From: Synechococcus sp. KORDI-100
Lineage (GTDB): Bacteria; Cyanobacteriota; Cyanobacteriia; PCC-6307; Cyanobiaceae
DNA: 64,000 nucleotides
Assembly (NCBI RefSeq): GCF_000737535.1
Contig: NZ_CP006269.1
Coordinates: 930,001-994,000, forward strand
Direction of reading: 5' to 3'
The notes under the pieces are model-generated. The model was given only the letters and a program-made list of their open reading frames with translations, did no database searches and was not told the DNA's origin. The translations under genes and the position numbers were made by a program. Shown here one piece after another: positions 25,301 to 33,392 of the stretch; position 1 is the stretch's first letter, and each line of letters opens with the position of its first letter.

Positions 25301-26009
25301 CTGGCTCAATAATCCAATCTGGGCGGTTGAATGGATCGGTTTCTCTTTCTTGCGCAAAGGTGCTAATGCTGGGATCGAGCTTTGATTCTGTGACGAGCGT
25401 ATTTCCCGATACGCCATTTTTGTTGAACGTTAATCGTGCACCATTGGCGTCTTCCTTGAGCTTGATATCATCAATGGTGATGCCCGCATCGACCAGTTCA
25501 TCGGACAGCACAATCTGGTCACCCTTGGTGTAGCCCTGAATCGTGTCGTCACCGCTGGAGAGCACATACACATCTCCCCCTTTGCCTCCAAGGAGCAGGT
25601 CATCACCCTTTCCACCATTAAGTGTGTCGTTTCCCTTGCCTGCTTCGAGGGTGTCATCTCCCTTTCCGCCATCCAGTTGATCATTGCCGATATCGGCGGT
25701 GATGAAATCATCTCCGCGCCTGCCGTTGAGTGTGTCGTCTCCAGCGTCACCTTCAATTTCGTCATCACCCTTTCCCCCATTGATGGTGTCGTCGCCCTTG
25801 CCGGCATCGACGAAATCATTTCCAGCTCCTGCACTGACCTCATCTGAGCCACCGCCTGCATCAATCAGGTCATCGCCACCAATCCCTTCCAGTTGGTCAT
25901 CACCTGATGTCCCTTCCAATTCCTCGTCCCGCAGCAAAGGACCTCTGTTCCTGCTTCTAACCGGGGACTTGCCAACGAGCTGATCGGTATAAGTGAAAGG
26001 CGTCGCCAT
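19356..26009 (-). CDS. Giant RTX calcium-binding protein with three phage-tail-collar-like units
   Basis: A 2217-aa protein with RTX nonapeptide blocks (GGKGDDTL-type) at about residues 33-150, 480-515, 690-830, 1420-1490, around 1600-1900 within the duplicated units, and 2050-2145. Residues ~918-1350 differ: three successive units resemble phage tail-collar domains. The first starts GLIAAWEGSIAPDGWFFLNG with PDFSGRF; each ends in a His-rich loop followed by P..(V)xWI/V (e.g. HPKARAVNWIIK). A 189-aa unit is duplicated almost perfectly (~1525-1900). A Gly/Ser linker near 1970-2000 precedes the last RTX block. There is no Sec signal; C-terminal RTX implies type I secretion and folding in seawater calcium. 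Base composition is AT-richer than flanks. It is probably a cell-surface or secreted structural/adhesive protein; function is unknown. Confidence 0.9.
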   Translation of the reverse strand: MATPFTYTDQLVGKSPVRSRNRGPLLRDEELEGTSGDDQLEGIGGDDLIDAGGGSDEVSAGAGNDFVDAGKGDDTINGGKGDDEIEGDAGDDTLNGRRGDDFITADIGNDQLDGGKGDDTLEAGKGNDTLNGGKGDDLLLGGKGGDVYVLSSGDDTIQGYTKGDQIVLSDELVDAGITIDDIKLKEDANGARLTFNKNGVSGNTLVTESKLDPSISTFAQERETDPFNRPDWIIEPDKVEKEGDIYTFTFTTKTNKNYEPKDIIDPHASPPLAAEFGRVFVGSTDLLSANYDFKDAEVWQGAGQDQKWAEADAFWNQYEFVGLEKQDHIKDEEYFTNKSGDQEGSWITDNVWRDRLMHRSTYTKWYEAEVLKDIARPFTPNTTWSVSLKPKKGTKATGDISMQMVLRDRSFKSKSDPPVYRLYESEAQSTEGGCVDLDQDVKTPDYFIIEGGIDKRYQATKFEAVFDSGDSIPVCGKQMFEGTDFADSISGAKSNDEIVSKKGDDTIYGGGGSDNLHLDDSNGSVETVVINKGDGGQTGINNFNNTGNGDDFPLDRVRWEGKSYTFNDFVITSGLKTESADDGRSTKVIIRNGVHYLFRRVKYDPTLSDPYANLIKHTYLDKNNNDTTIKSDDSEIEISNSDEKNNVIAKVKETSNGNYNGQYVELLNKNKKAEFKPEGDPSEFENNLHLVGGSEDDVLEGGKKGDTLIGDGGDDELTGRAGKDSLIGGNGDDLIKGQGEGDELAGGNGNDTLEGGSGYDTLEGGEGHDELDGGSYNDTLEGNDGNDTLDGGSGNDSLIGGQGKDKLNGGLGNDYYDGGGGSDVFILSEGTDVIKSFKGSQGDTITEFPSEGKIVEFIRANELEERPEGLDQNYQWTDSSALVRFTLSDDKDAEIHTTYILDFDRDDDLAWDTDININTLVAPGLIAAWEGSIAPDGWFFLNGETKTFDDSKYPLLADNLDSNKLPDFSGRFLVQQGYTDELQAATTEKDKPAALGAELPYLTALPKGLNKTDTDSHSFTYGNKNQTRGNGGNKTDRNGAQPPDSKYREKQSTLSGSHNHNLEYSGGDQSTHPKARAVNWIIKHDYTNERRNEIIPEGIIFARARHSTDPGWTSVFTDDVYLVGSGESVGSKVSFEFGETINSRTADPRNPFQLKGEDKDHSHGVRDGHGVHGTSGGKALWGGKTGKPPYTKYTDDHTHEIPHSSQQNETHPDSVNVEWVKFNGKRQNNNGIEQLLPDGIVAAWLSDKVTEPWASRSDWAGRYLRGTDEGLGELNKYSTKNVWNFEVKGSGSHQHGVGDATGSSGHTGDSYDPDGSDWQSTAHDHFHEITGGDRTTRPDSVVVEWIELQDEIVLDLCNNITEEPELTGTLKIEPLLISYSNENNTGETVRVGGSSLLEKYRYDLSSDDIPVTDCPNLPTDVAYNISAGSGHDVIEGGTGSDTLRGNAGNDVIQGHQGDNTLIGNSGEDELYAGTGKDRMDGGADDDHLWGSKEEAGQSNTFVISEGDDVFFDFNLDSDFVEFDGRARDLRFAPTSYGDDIESTLITRLDGKGTTTLVGISVENFLGHKPYPPIILPIDPDGPKDENGNLKPIKQPIFRPGAGDDDTDVDNLLIIGTNGSDQPESDAQYPRNTQFVGDNRDNILLGLTKSDELLGRGGKDVLIGGEGGDRMDGGKGNDQLLGSQDVHQDTYVISEGDDVFFDFNLDSDFVEFDGRARDLRFAPTSYGDDIESTLITRLDGKGTTTLVGISVENFLGHKPYPPIILPIDPDGPKDENGNLKPIKQPIFRPGAGDDDTDVDNLLIIGTNGSDQPESDAQYPRNTKFVGDNRDNILLGLTKSDELLGRGGKDVLIGGEGGDRMDGGKGNDQLLGSQDVHQDTYVISEGDDVFFDFNLDSDFVEFDGSLDQLEYKDVLFKYQNNETPAVPSTVISVISGDLKGNSATVVGITKEKFVDPKPPIIDPDGNELFPITDGGGNGGGNGSGSGGGDGSGSGSGGGGNSFPGDQNQGGGDDSTIDGEPIQPETGDGNSEDDNRLRVIDVEKKPAKSTFDDVIKGTKTNETFKGNKQNDKLTGRRGDDTLVGKGGADYLYGGQDADKLRGRKGADNLQGHSGPDNLKGGKGNDVLYGAKGGDTLTGGRGSDVFVLSPGKDVVTDFNINQDGIGLVNALELTFTQQGDDLRIEGNDKVNTLLLNIDKDAFLANFPGNLQIVPAVEVDVF
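20305..20871 (-). repeat. 567-bp tandem repeat in the RTX gene, copy A
   Basis: Adjacent to copy B (20872-21438), and differing from it at the one position I could find, 20546 (T) against 21113 (G), a Lys/Gln change. The unit encodes 189 aa including one RTX block and the FNLDSDFVEFDG segment. Confidence 0.92.
20872..21438 (-). repeat. 567-bp tandem repeat in the RTX gene, copy B
   Basis: Same unit as 20305-20871. A third, truncated copy continues to about 21502 before sequence identity ends. The exact multiple of three keeps the reading frame. Confidence 0.92.
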
Positions 26010-26059
26010 TGGGACCTATGTATTTGGCAATACCTTCCAGTGTCGCTATCGCTATGCGA

Positions 26060-26089
26060 TTTGGCATCCCCTAGCTGGGGGATGCCAAA
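26060..26089 (-). promoter_or_regulatory. 12-bp perfect hairpin in the RTX gene leader
   Basis: TTTGGCATCCCC and GGGGATGCCAAA pair around a 6-nt loop, about 50 bp upstream of the RTX start. No T-run follows on the minus strand, so it is not a standard terminator for rpoD or RTX; it may be a leader structure or a regulator site. Confidence 0.5.
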
Positions 26090-26178
26090 AAAATACTTTT
26101 TCGGACCAATGCTTCGCAGCTGTTGTTTCAAACGCAGGGAATTTCAGGCCCGCATGCTGATTCAGCTCCTCAAATAAA

Positions 26179-26216
26179 TGCACTCCTTTGATCAAATCAA
26201 TGATAAGAGGAGTGCA
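26179..26216 (-). terminator. Possible hairpin between the RTX gene and rpoD
   Basis: TGCACTCCT and AGGAGTGCA pair with a 20-nt loop. On the minus strand TTTATTT follows. It lies downstream of the rpoD stop (26252) and is a reasonable rpoD terminator. Confidence 0.45.
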
Positions 26217-26251
26217 GCATAGGATGAATTACCTGCCAGACATTTGATTGT

Positions 26252-27556
<1,305 letters not shown>

Positions 27557-27899
27557 GGTGCAACGTGAGGCGGCTGGGCAGAGACGAAGCGACAGGCAAG
27601 GCCATCAGGAGGAAAAACGAATCAGCTCAACGTGCCGAAAACGGCATGAAAAAGGCATTAAGCGACTTCAGCAGCGAAGCTGGAGGCGTAGAGCTGAAAA
27701 AATCTGATGAGATGGGGTCGCCGAGACGGACTTGAATCTGGTGGTGGGTGTCCTGAAGGACTGGATTCTGTGCTGTCCGGGGTGATCTCAGACCGGTCGA
27801 AGGGATCAGGAGAACCTGGCTTCGATCTGCGCGTCTTCCGCTGGAACGGGCTCAGAAGTTGGCAATTCTTTGCCAACCATCACATTTTAATGATCTTTT
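27557..27899. other. Divergent intergenic region between rpoD and priA
   Basis: About 343 bp carrying the rpoD and priA promoters. Two overlapping short frames (27707-27919 plus, 27658-27876 minus) have no protein-like character. The notable element is the dyad at 27858-27877. Confidence 0.6.
27858..27877. promoter_or_regulatory. 8-bp inverted repeat just upstream of priA
   Basis: GTTGGCAA and TTGCCAAC are perfect complements separated by TTCT, 22 bp before the priA TTG start. The TTGGC-N8-GCCAA form suits a dimeric regulator. It could also fold in the mRNA leader. Confidence 0.35.
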
Positions 27900-30149
27900 T
27901 TGATCACTGCAAGTCCTGAGTTGAAGGCCGCTGTGCGGGTTGACGTGTGGCTGGACGCTGGTCGTGACGGCCAGACCTTTACCTACGAGGCTGATGCGGA
28001 TCTTGCGCCCCTGCCCGGAGATCTCGTGCGGGTCCGCCTGCGTGGGCGACCGATCCATGGCCTGGTGGTTCAGCAACAGCCAGATCCTCCGGACTCCCTC
28101 GCCGGACTAGCGTCGTTGCAGCAGGTTGAGGCTGTTGTCCAGCGTGCCGCCGTCGATCCCGACTGGCGTGCCTGGATTGAAGCGGCCGCTGAGCGCTGCT
28201 ATCTCAGCCCTTTCCGCATGCTGAAAGCAGCCCTGCCGGCGGGCTGGCTGGGGCAGGCCAGATCGAACAGCCTGTCCTCCGGACGCCTCCAGTGGTGGGT
28301 TCAGCCCTGCTCCGATGGTGCGGCCTTATCCGCTGGGCTCACATCCAGGCAGCAGGATCTGATCGCGCTGCTCAACCAGCACAAGGGTGGCCTATGGCAG
28401 GGAGATCTCACCGCCTCCGGGTTCAGTGTCGACACGATTCGGCGGCTTGCGGCCAATGGTTGGTTGCGTCGGGAACAGCGCCGACGAGAGATGGTGGATG
28501 CCAGCGTGGTTCTGGACCGCGAAGCGCCGCGCCAGCTCACCGAAGAACAACGGCAGGCGGTTGAGACCTATGGCGACCTCCAACCCGGTGAAGGCCTGCT
28601 GCTCTGGGGCATCACCGGCTCCGGCAAAACGGAGGTGTATCTGCAGCTGGCTGCCGCGGAACTGCAAGCCGGACGGCATGTGCTGCTGCTCACCCCCGAA
28701 ATCGGATTGATTCCCCAGCTGGTGGATCGTTGCCGCCGTCGCTTCGGTCAGCAGGTGCTCGAGTACCACAGCGGTTGTCGGGATCGGGAACGGCTGCAGG
28801 TCTGGAGACGCTGTCTTGAGCCGGATCAGCCCTTGCTGGTAGTCGGCACGCGATCCGCGGTGTTTGTTCCCCTCCGCTCGATCGGGCTGATCGTGCTCGA
28901 TGAGGAACACGACAGGTCGTACAAGCAGGAGTCACCGATGCCCTGTTATCACGCCAGGGATCTTGCCGTGGACCGGGTCCGTCGCTGCGGAGGGCGATTG
29001 CTTCTGGGCAGCGCCACGCCGTCTCTCGAGAGCTGGAGTCAGCTCGTTCCGCAGGGGCCGATCCGCCTGGCACGACTGCGTCGACGCATTTCCGAACAGG
29101 CTCTGCCGCCGGTGCACGTGGTGGACATGCGTCAGGAGCTCTCCGATGGCCATCGCCGGGTGATCAGCCGTCCGCTGATGGAGCGGCTGGCGGCCTTGCC
29201 CGACCAGGGCGAACAGGCGGTGATCCTGGTGCCCCGGCGTGGATACAGCCCGTTTCTGGGCTGCCGCAGCTGTGGTGAGGTCGTTCAGTGCCCGCACTGC
29301 GATGTGGCCCTGACCGTGCACCGTGGGGCAGGGGGGCGCCAGTGGCTGCGCTGCCATTGGTGTGATCATCGCGCCGAGGTCGGGACCCGTTGCAGTCACT
29401 GCGGTTCCACAGCCTTCAAGCCCTTCGGGGCGGGGACGCAGCGGGTTCTGGAGCTGCTTGCCGAGGAGCTCGAAGGTCTGCGTCTGCTGCGTTTTGACCG
29501 TGATTCCACCGGCGGACGAGACGGGCACAGGCGTTTACTGGAGCGTTTTGCCTCAGGGGAGGCGGATGTCCTGATCGGTACACAGATGCTGGCCAAGGGG
29601 ATGGATCTGCCGAAGGTCACCCTGGCGGCGGTGCTGGCGGCGGATGGCTTGCTGCATCGTCCGGATCTGCGCGCTGAAGAGCAAGCGCTGCAGCTGCTGA
29701 TGCAGCTGGCCGGCCGGGCCGGCCGAGGCGAGCGGCCTGGCCAGGTGTTGGTGCAGACCTATTCACCTGATCATCCGGTGATCCGCCATCTGGTGGATGG
29801 CCGCTATGAGGATTTTCTAGTCGCAGAGACCCAGGTGAGGCGCGAGGCCGGCCTGGTGCCCTTCAGCAGGGCCTGCCTGTTGCGGCTTTCTGGGGAGTCC
29901 GCCACAGCCACGGCCACCGCTGCAGCCGTTCTGGCGGAACGGATCCGGCCCCTCTGTCAGCAACGGATGTGGTGGCTGGTTGGCCCGGCGCCAGCGCCGG
30001 TGGCCCGGGTGGCGGGACGCAGCCGCTGGCAGCTGTTGCTGCATGGCCCCGCTGGGTCGGCGCTGCCGTTGCCCGCCGGCCAGCAGCTGTGGGATGCGCT
30101 GCCGCGGGGCGTCTCCCTCTCTGTTGATCCCGATCCGCTTGAGCTCTGA
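27900..30149 (+). CDS. priA: Primosomal protein N' (PriA replication-restart helicase)
   Basis: A 749-aa helicase. The N-terminal DNA 3'-end-binding domain (VRVDVWLDAGRDGQTFTYEAD) is followed by Walker A GITGSGKTEVYL near residue 238, DEEH near 331, and a zinc-binding insert with paired Cys (CRSCGEVVQCPHC, then CHWC and CSHC) at about 457-500. C-terminal helicase motifs include GTQMLAKGMDLP and QLAGRAGRGERPG. It reloads the replisome at stalled forks. The start is TTG 27900, with GTG 27930 possible. Its stop and that of the next minus-strand gene form TGATCA. Confidence 0.95.
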   Translation: MITASPELKAAVRVDVWLDAGRDGQTFTYEADADLAPLPGDLVRVRLRGRPIHGLVVQQQPDPPDSLAGLASLQQVEAVVQRAAVDPDWRAWIEAAAERCYLSPFRMLKAALPAGWLGQARSNSLSSGRLQWWVQPCSDGAALSAGLTSRQQDLIALLNQHKGGLWQGDLTASGFSVDTIRRLAANGWLRREQRRREMVDASVVLDREAPRQLTEEQRQAVETYGDLQPGEGLLLWGITGSGKTEVYLQLAAAELQAGRHVLLLTPEIGLIPQLVDRCRRRFGQQVLEYHSGCRDRERLQVWRRCLEPDQPLLVVGTRSAVFVPLRSIGLIVLDEEHDRSYKQESPMPCYHARDLAVDRVRRCGGRLLLGSATPSLESWSQLVPQGPIRLARLRRRISEQALPPVHVVDMRQELSDGHRRVISRPLMERLAALPDQGEQAVILVPRRGYSPFLGCRSCGEVVQCPHCDVALTVHRGAGGRQWLRCHWCDHRAEVGTRCSHCGSTAFKPFGAGTQRVLELLAEELEGLRLLRFDRDSTGGRDGHRRLLERFASGEADVLIGTQMLAKGMDLPKVTLAAVLAADGLLHRPDLRAEEQALQLLMQLAGRAGRGERPGQVLVQTYSPDHPVIRHLVDGRYEDFLVAETQVRREAGLVPFSRACLLRLSGESATATATAAAVLAERIRPLCQQRMWWLVGPAPAPVARVAGRSRWQLLLHGPAGSALPLPAGQQLWDALPRGVSLSVDPDPLEL

Positions 30150-31208
30150 TCAGGAGGGAAGTTCGGGAAATCCAAATCCCAGCTGCCGGCGTTTGCTCTG
30201 CAGTGCAGCGCTCAGCAGCAGCAGCGACAGAACAGCCAGGCCTCCCAGTCCCAGACGACTCCAGCGCCAGTGGTGCAGCTCCAGCCTGCTGCTCTCACCG
30301 CTCTCGAGCAGGGCTTTGGACTGACCGTGGTCCATGGAGAGGCTGAGGCTTAGGCCTGGGATCTCGAGGGCCGCATCGCGATTGAGGCTCACGATCAGGT
30401 CCTGGCGAATGCCGATCAGCCAGTTCTGTTCCTTCAGATCGATGCTTGGAACGGGAAGCGTCAATCCAGTGGTCTCCGACGCGATCGAGATCAGCCCATG
30501 GATGGCGTGCTGCAGGTCCTCGGCGGAAAGGATCCCACTGCTGATCAGCTCGCTGCCGGGGCGGGGATGCTGGATGCTCCACACCGGTTGCTGCCGTTTC
30601 AGCTGCGACTCGAAGCGTTGCTGCCAGGGCAGCAGTTGGCCGGAGTCGTTGTGAATCTGCCAGGTGAGTTGCAGGCGATCGGCACCATGGCTGCTCAGGT
30701 CCGCCTCCACCCTCATGCAGCCACTCAGGAGCAGCGTCAGTCCCAGCAGAACGGCGGTCACCAGGACGGCGAAGCCGATGGCCGGTGGCCGGGTCGGTCC
30801 TGTCGGCGGCGGCGGTGGCGGCTCTGGTCGGCGCGATCGTCGTCGCGATGCGGCAACCGGAGAGGCACTGCCTGTGGCGCTCATCTCCAGATCGGGGAGG
30901 CGCATCGACCACCGTTCCGGTCTGGCGAGGCTTGGTGATTCGAGGATCGCCAACAGCTGTTTGGCCTGCTGACGCAGATCCGGTTTTCGGCTGCGACTCA
31001 GCACGCGGCAGGTGTTGATGGCTTTCTCGTCATCGCCGAGCCCCATCCAGGCTGTGATCATCAGAAAGCGCACGCGTGCCCCTTCCGGATCCGGCAGCGG
31101 ATGGCGTTCTGCAAGGGGCGTCAAAAAGGCAAGGCACTGGCCGTAGTCGCCTCGCTCCAGGGCCGCTTCCGCGGCACGCAGATCCAGCGGCGCCGGTTGA
31201 TCATCCAC
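30150..31208 (-). CDS. DUF3153-type membrane protein with N-terminal TPR-like region
   Basis: A 352-aa protein from GTG 31208. Residues 5-90 are helical and TPR-like (AALERGDYGQCLAFLTPL). A basic/Pro-rich linker is followed by a membrane segment ending in LLLLSGCM near residue 168, which may be a lipobox-like site in an unusual internal position. The middle ~150 residues are the DUF3153-like region of cyanobacterial membrane proteins, and a last membrane helix (LGLGGLAVLSLLLLSAAL) is close to the C-terminus. The function is unknown. argB starts its upstream run 17 bp away. Confidence 0.72.
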   Translation of the reverse strand: MDDQPAPLDLRAAEAALERGDYGQCLAFLTPLAERHPLPDPEGARVRFLMITAWMGLGDDEKAINTCRVLSRSRKPDLRQQAKQLLAILESPSLARPERWSMRLPDLEMSATGSASPVAASRRRSRRPEPPPPPPTGPTRPPAIGFAVLVTAVLLGLTLLLSGCMRVEADLSSHGADRLQLTWQIHNDSGQLLPWQQRFESQLKRQQPVWSIQHPRPGSELISSGILSAEDLQHAIHGLISIASETTGLTLPVPSIDLKEQNWLIGIRQDLIVSLNRDAALEIPGLSLSLSMDHGQSKALLESGESSRLELHHWRWSRLGLGGLAVLSLLLLSAALQSKRRQLGFGFPELPS

Positions 31209-31225
31209 GGCTCAGCTGCGTCCCA

Positions 31226-32104
31226 TCAGCTGCGTCCCATCACCATAGTGCCGATGCCGGCATCGGTGAACACCTCCAGCAGCAGCGCATGGGGAACGCG
31301 GCCATCAATGATGTGAGCGGCCGCCACACCCTGGGCCAGAGCACGGATGCAGCACTCCGTCTTGGGGGTCATGCCGCCGGCCACGATGCCGTCCTGAATC
31401 AGTTGACGTGCCTCGGGCAGCTTCAGTTTGCGGATCAGTGAAGCGGGATCGTCCTTGTCCTCAAGGATTCCAGGGGTATCGGTGAGCAGGATGAGCTTCT
31501 CCGCCTCCATCGCTGCCGCCAGCTCACCGGCCACCGTGTCGGCATTGATGTTGTGGGATTGCCCGTCCGGGGTTGCGGCGACGCTTGAGATCACCGGCAG
31601 ATAGCCCTGCTTCAGCAGGGGTTCAAGCAGGTCGGGGTTGACCCGGGCAACGTCACCAACCAGGCCGTGGCTGCCCTCTCCCCATGGCCTGGCCTCCACC
31701 AGGCGTCCGTCGCTGCCACTCAGCCCCACCGCCCGGGCTCCGAGCTGATTCAGGCCATTCACGATCTGTTTGTTGACGCGTCCGACCAGCACCATTTCCA
31801 CCACATCCATGGTGTCGGCGTCGGTGACGCGCAGGCCATCGCGAAATTCAGCGGGGATTTCCAGCCGTTTCAGCCATTGGTTGATTTCAGGGCCACCGCC
31901 ATGCACCACAACCGGCTGCACCCCAACGCAGGCCAGCAGTGCCAGGTCGCGGAAGACCGCATCACGCAACCCGGCATGGACCATCGCCGCTCCGCCGTAC
32001 TTGATCACGATGCGCCGGCCGGCGAAGCGCTGGATGTAGGGCAGCGCCTCACTCAGGACGGAAACCCTCAGGGCATCGTCACCGGACTGGCTGGGGTCAG
32101 CCAT
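31226..32104 (-). CDS. argB: Acetylglutamate kinase
   Basis: A 292-aa amino-acid kinase. The phosphate-binding [10 protein letters not shown], the substrate loop [10 protein letters not shown] and the ATP-site [11 protein letters not shown] are all visible. It carries out the committed step of arginine synthesis. In cyanobacteria it is held active by the PII protein under nitrogen sufficiency (family knowledge). The gene start overlaps the DUF2854 stop by 8 nt, so the two are translationally coupled. Confidence 0.97.
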   Translation of the reverse strand: MADPSQSGDDALRVSVLSEALPYIQRFAGRRIVIKYGGAAMVHAGLRDAVFRDLALLACVGVQPVVVHGGGPEINQWLKRLEIPAEFRDGLRVTDADTMDVVEMVLVGRVNKQIVNGLNQLGARAVGLSGSDGRLVEARPWGEGSHGLVGDVARVNPDLLEPLLKQGYLPVISSVAATPDGQSHNINADTVAGELAAAMEAEKLILLTDTPGILEDKDDPASLIRKLKLPEARQLIQDGIVAGGMTPKTECCIRALAQGVAAAHIIDGRVPHALLLEVFTDAGIGTMVMGRS

Positions 32105-32639
32105 GGTCCGCTGGAATCAGGAGAAGGTCGAGGTGCTCCTCGTCCAGGGGGATCAGCTTCGCTTGCATCCCTTTGGCGAAAAAGCGTCCGAGTCGATCCT
32201 GTTTGTCGTTCCATCGGTCCTGTCCAACCGCGTTGAGCGCGAAGCGGAGCCGCAGTCCGTAGCCATCGGATTCGTTCAGTTCCTCGATCTCGAGCAATTG
32301 CGGGGGATTGTCCTCATCCCAGAGCTTGAGGGCCTCCAGTGAGGTTTCCAGATGGGCTTTCTGGCCGTAGCGCCAGCGGGTGACATCACCAAGCAGCTTG
32401 CCCAGCTCCGGCGGAGCCTGTTCGCGTTCCTGCTTGAGAGCCTCCTTCGGGGTGATCCGCCGGGCGGGGGGCAACTCCGATGACTTCAGGGCCAACCCAC
32501 CCAGAAGGATCGGGATGCCGTAGAAAATCGTCGGAAGGCTCAGATTGGCGCTGCCGGTGGCATAGGCGATGGCGCCAACCACGGTGAGCGCACCTCCGGC
32601 GACCGTCACCAGGCTGCCTGGAGAAAAGAGGTCGTTCAT
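32097..32639 (-). CDS. DUF2854-type cyanobacterial membrane protein
   Basis: A 180-aa protein with two N-terminal transmembrane helices ([20 protein letters not shown] and [17 protein letters not shown]) and a ~120-aa soluble C-terminal part with acidic helices. This matches the DUF2854 proteins of cyanobacteria and plastids. The function is unknown. It is the first gene of the argB unit, divergent from a small ORF. Confidence 0.82.
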   Translation of the reverse strand: MNDLFSPGSLVTVAGGALTVVGAIAYATGSANLSLPTIFYGIPILLGGLALKSSELPPARRITPKEALKQEREQAPPELGKLLGDVTRWRYGQKAHLETSLEALKLWDEDNPPQLLEIEELNESDGYGLRLRFALNAVGQDRWNDKQDRLGRFFAKGMQAKLIPLDEEHLDLLLIPADHG

Positions 32640-32710
32640 GAACGCCTTGGATTGGACGTCATTGTGACCCGCCAGCCATCAGGATGGGTTGGTGATCCGT
32701 CCTGCCAGCC

Positions 32711-32902
32711 TTGCCCGCGACTCCATCGGATGACCTGCAGCCCCTGCTTCAGCAGCTGGATCAAGACCGTGCCTGGCTGCTCGAGCAGATTGATCGTGGC
32801 CGCTGGCCGGACCTGCGGCTCGACCTGGCTGCTCTCGAAAGGGAGCTCGGCCAGATGCTGAGTCGTGCATCTGATTTGCAGGAAGAGACTGGTCAGGGGT
32901 GA
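32711..32902 (+). CDS. Small helical protein, unknown function
   Basis: A 63-aa frame from TTG 32711. The product is a heptad-like helical protein (LQPLLQQLDQDRAWLLEQIDR, then LDLAALERELGQML), probably a short coiled coil. It lies between DUF2854 and ssb and has no shadow-frame competitor. The TTG start lacks a clear ribosome site. Confidence 0.5.
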   Translation: MPATPSDDLQPLLQQLDQDRAWLLEQIDRGRWPDLRLDLAALERELGQMLSRASDLQEETGQG

Positions 32903-32904
32903 GA

Positions 32905-33363
32905 TCAGAAGGGGATCTCGTCCGTGTCCGGTACCAGAGGTGCCGCGTTCCAGCTGGCGGTTTCCGGTTGAGCCTGCGCGGCGGGGGCTGCCTTGGCCGG
33001 CGGCCCTTGCGAGCCAGCGGGTTTCGAGCCGGTGGATTGCGAGCCGGTCGACTGAGGGCCGGCGCCGATGGGATGCAGCCTGGAGAGGGTGAATTCAGCC
33101 CGTTTCTCCTTCGTGCCGTCCTGCCGGGGAACGGTGTTCATGCGAAGGCGTCCCTCCAGCATCAGTTTCTGACCCACCTGCACGCGGTTCTGGAGATCCT
33201 GGGCAAGATTCCCCCAGCCGACCACCTTCAGTTCCCCGGGCGCATCGTCCTGGCGCAGGCCGTCGAACCTGACGGTCATCTCGGCGATCGGTGTCTGATT
33301 GTCCTGGGTGTAGCGGATGGTGGGGGCCTCGCTGACCTCCACTTCCAGCACGCAGTGATTCAT
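32905..33363 (-). CDS. ssb: Single-stranded DNA-binding protein
   Basis: A 152-aa SSB. The N-terminal ~105 residues form the OB-fold (EMTVRFDGLRQ, VVGWGNLAQDLQ, LMLEGRLRMNTV). A Gly/Ser/Pro/Ala linker with repeated GSQSTGS follows, then the acidic tip DTDEIPF that recruits partner proteins. It covers ssDNA during replication and repair. The gene may be a second SSB-like paralog with the short cyanobacterial OB-fold. Confidence 0.9.
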   Translation of the reverse strand: MNHCVLEVEVSEAPTIRYTQDNQTPIAEMTVRFDGLRQDDAPGELKVVGWGNLAQDLQNRVQVGQKLMLEGRLRMNTVPRQDGTKEKRAEFTLSRLHPIGAGPQSTGSQSTGSKPAGSQGPPAKAAPAAQAQPETASWNAAPLVPDTDEIPF

Positions 33364-33392
33364 GTCCCGTCGCCTCAGGTGCGGCCATCCTG

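Noticed and set aside
26060-26089. rho-independent terminator call for the hairpin near the RTX start
   Set aside because: No T-run follows the stem on either strand; A-run or mixed sequence follows instead, so it is listed as a leader hairpin.
27707-27919. 70-aa frame in the rpoD-priA gap
   Set aside because: Overlaps the priA start, composition not protein-like, and an opposing frame of equal size exists on the other strand.
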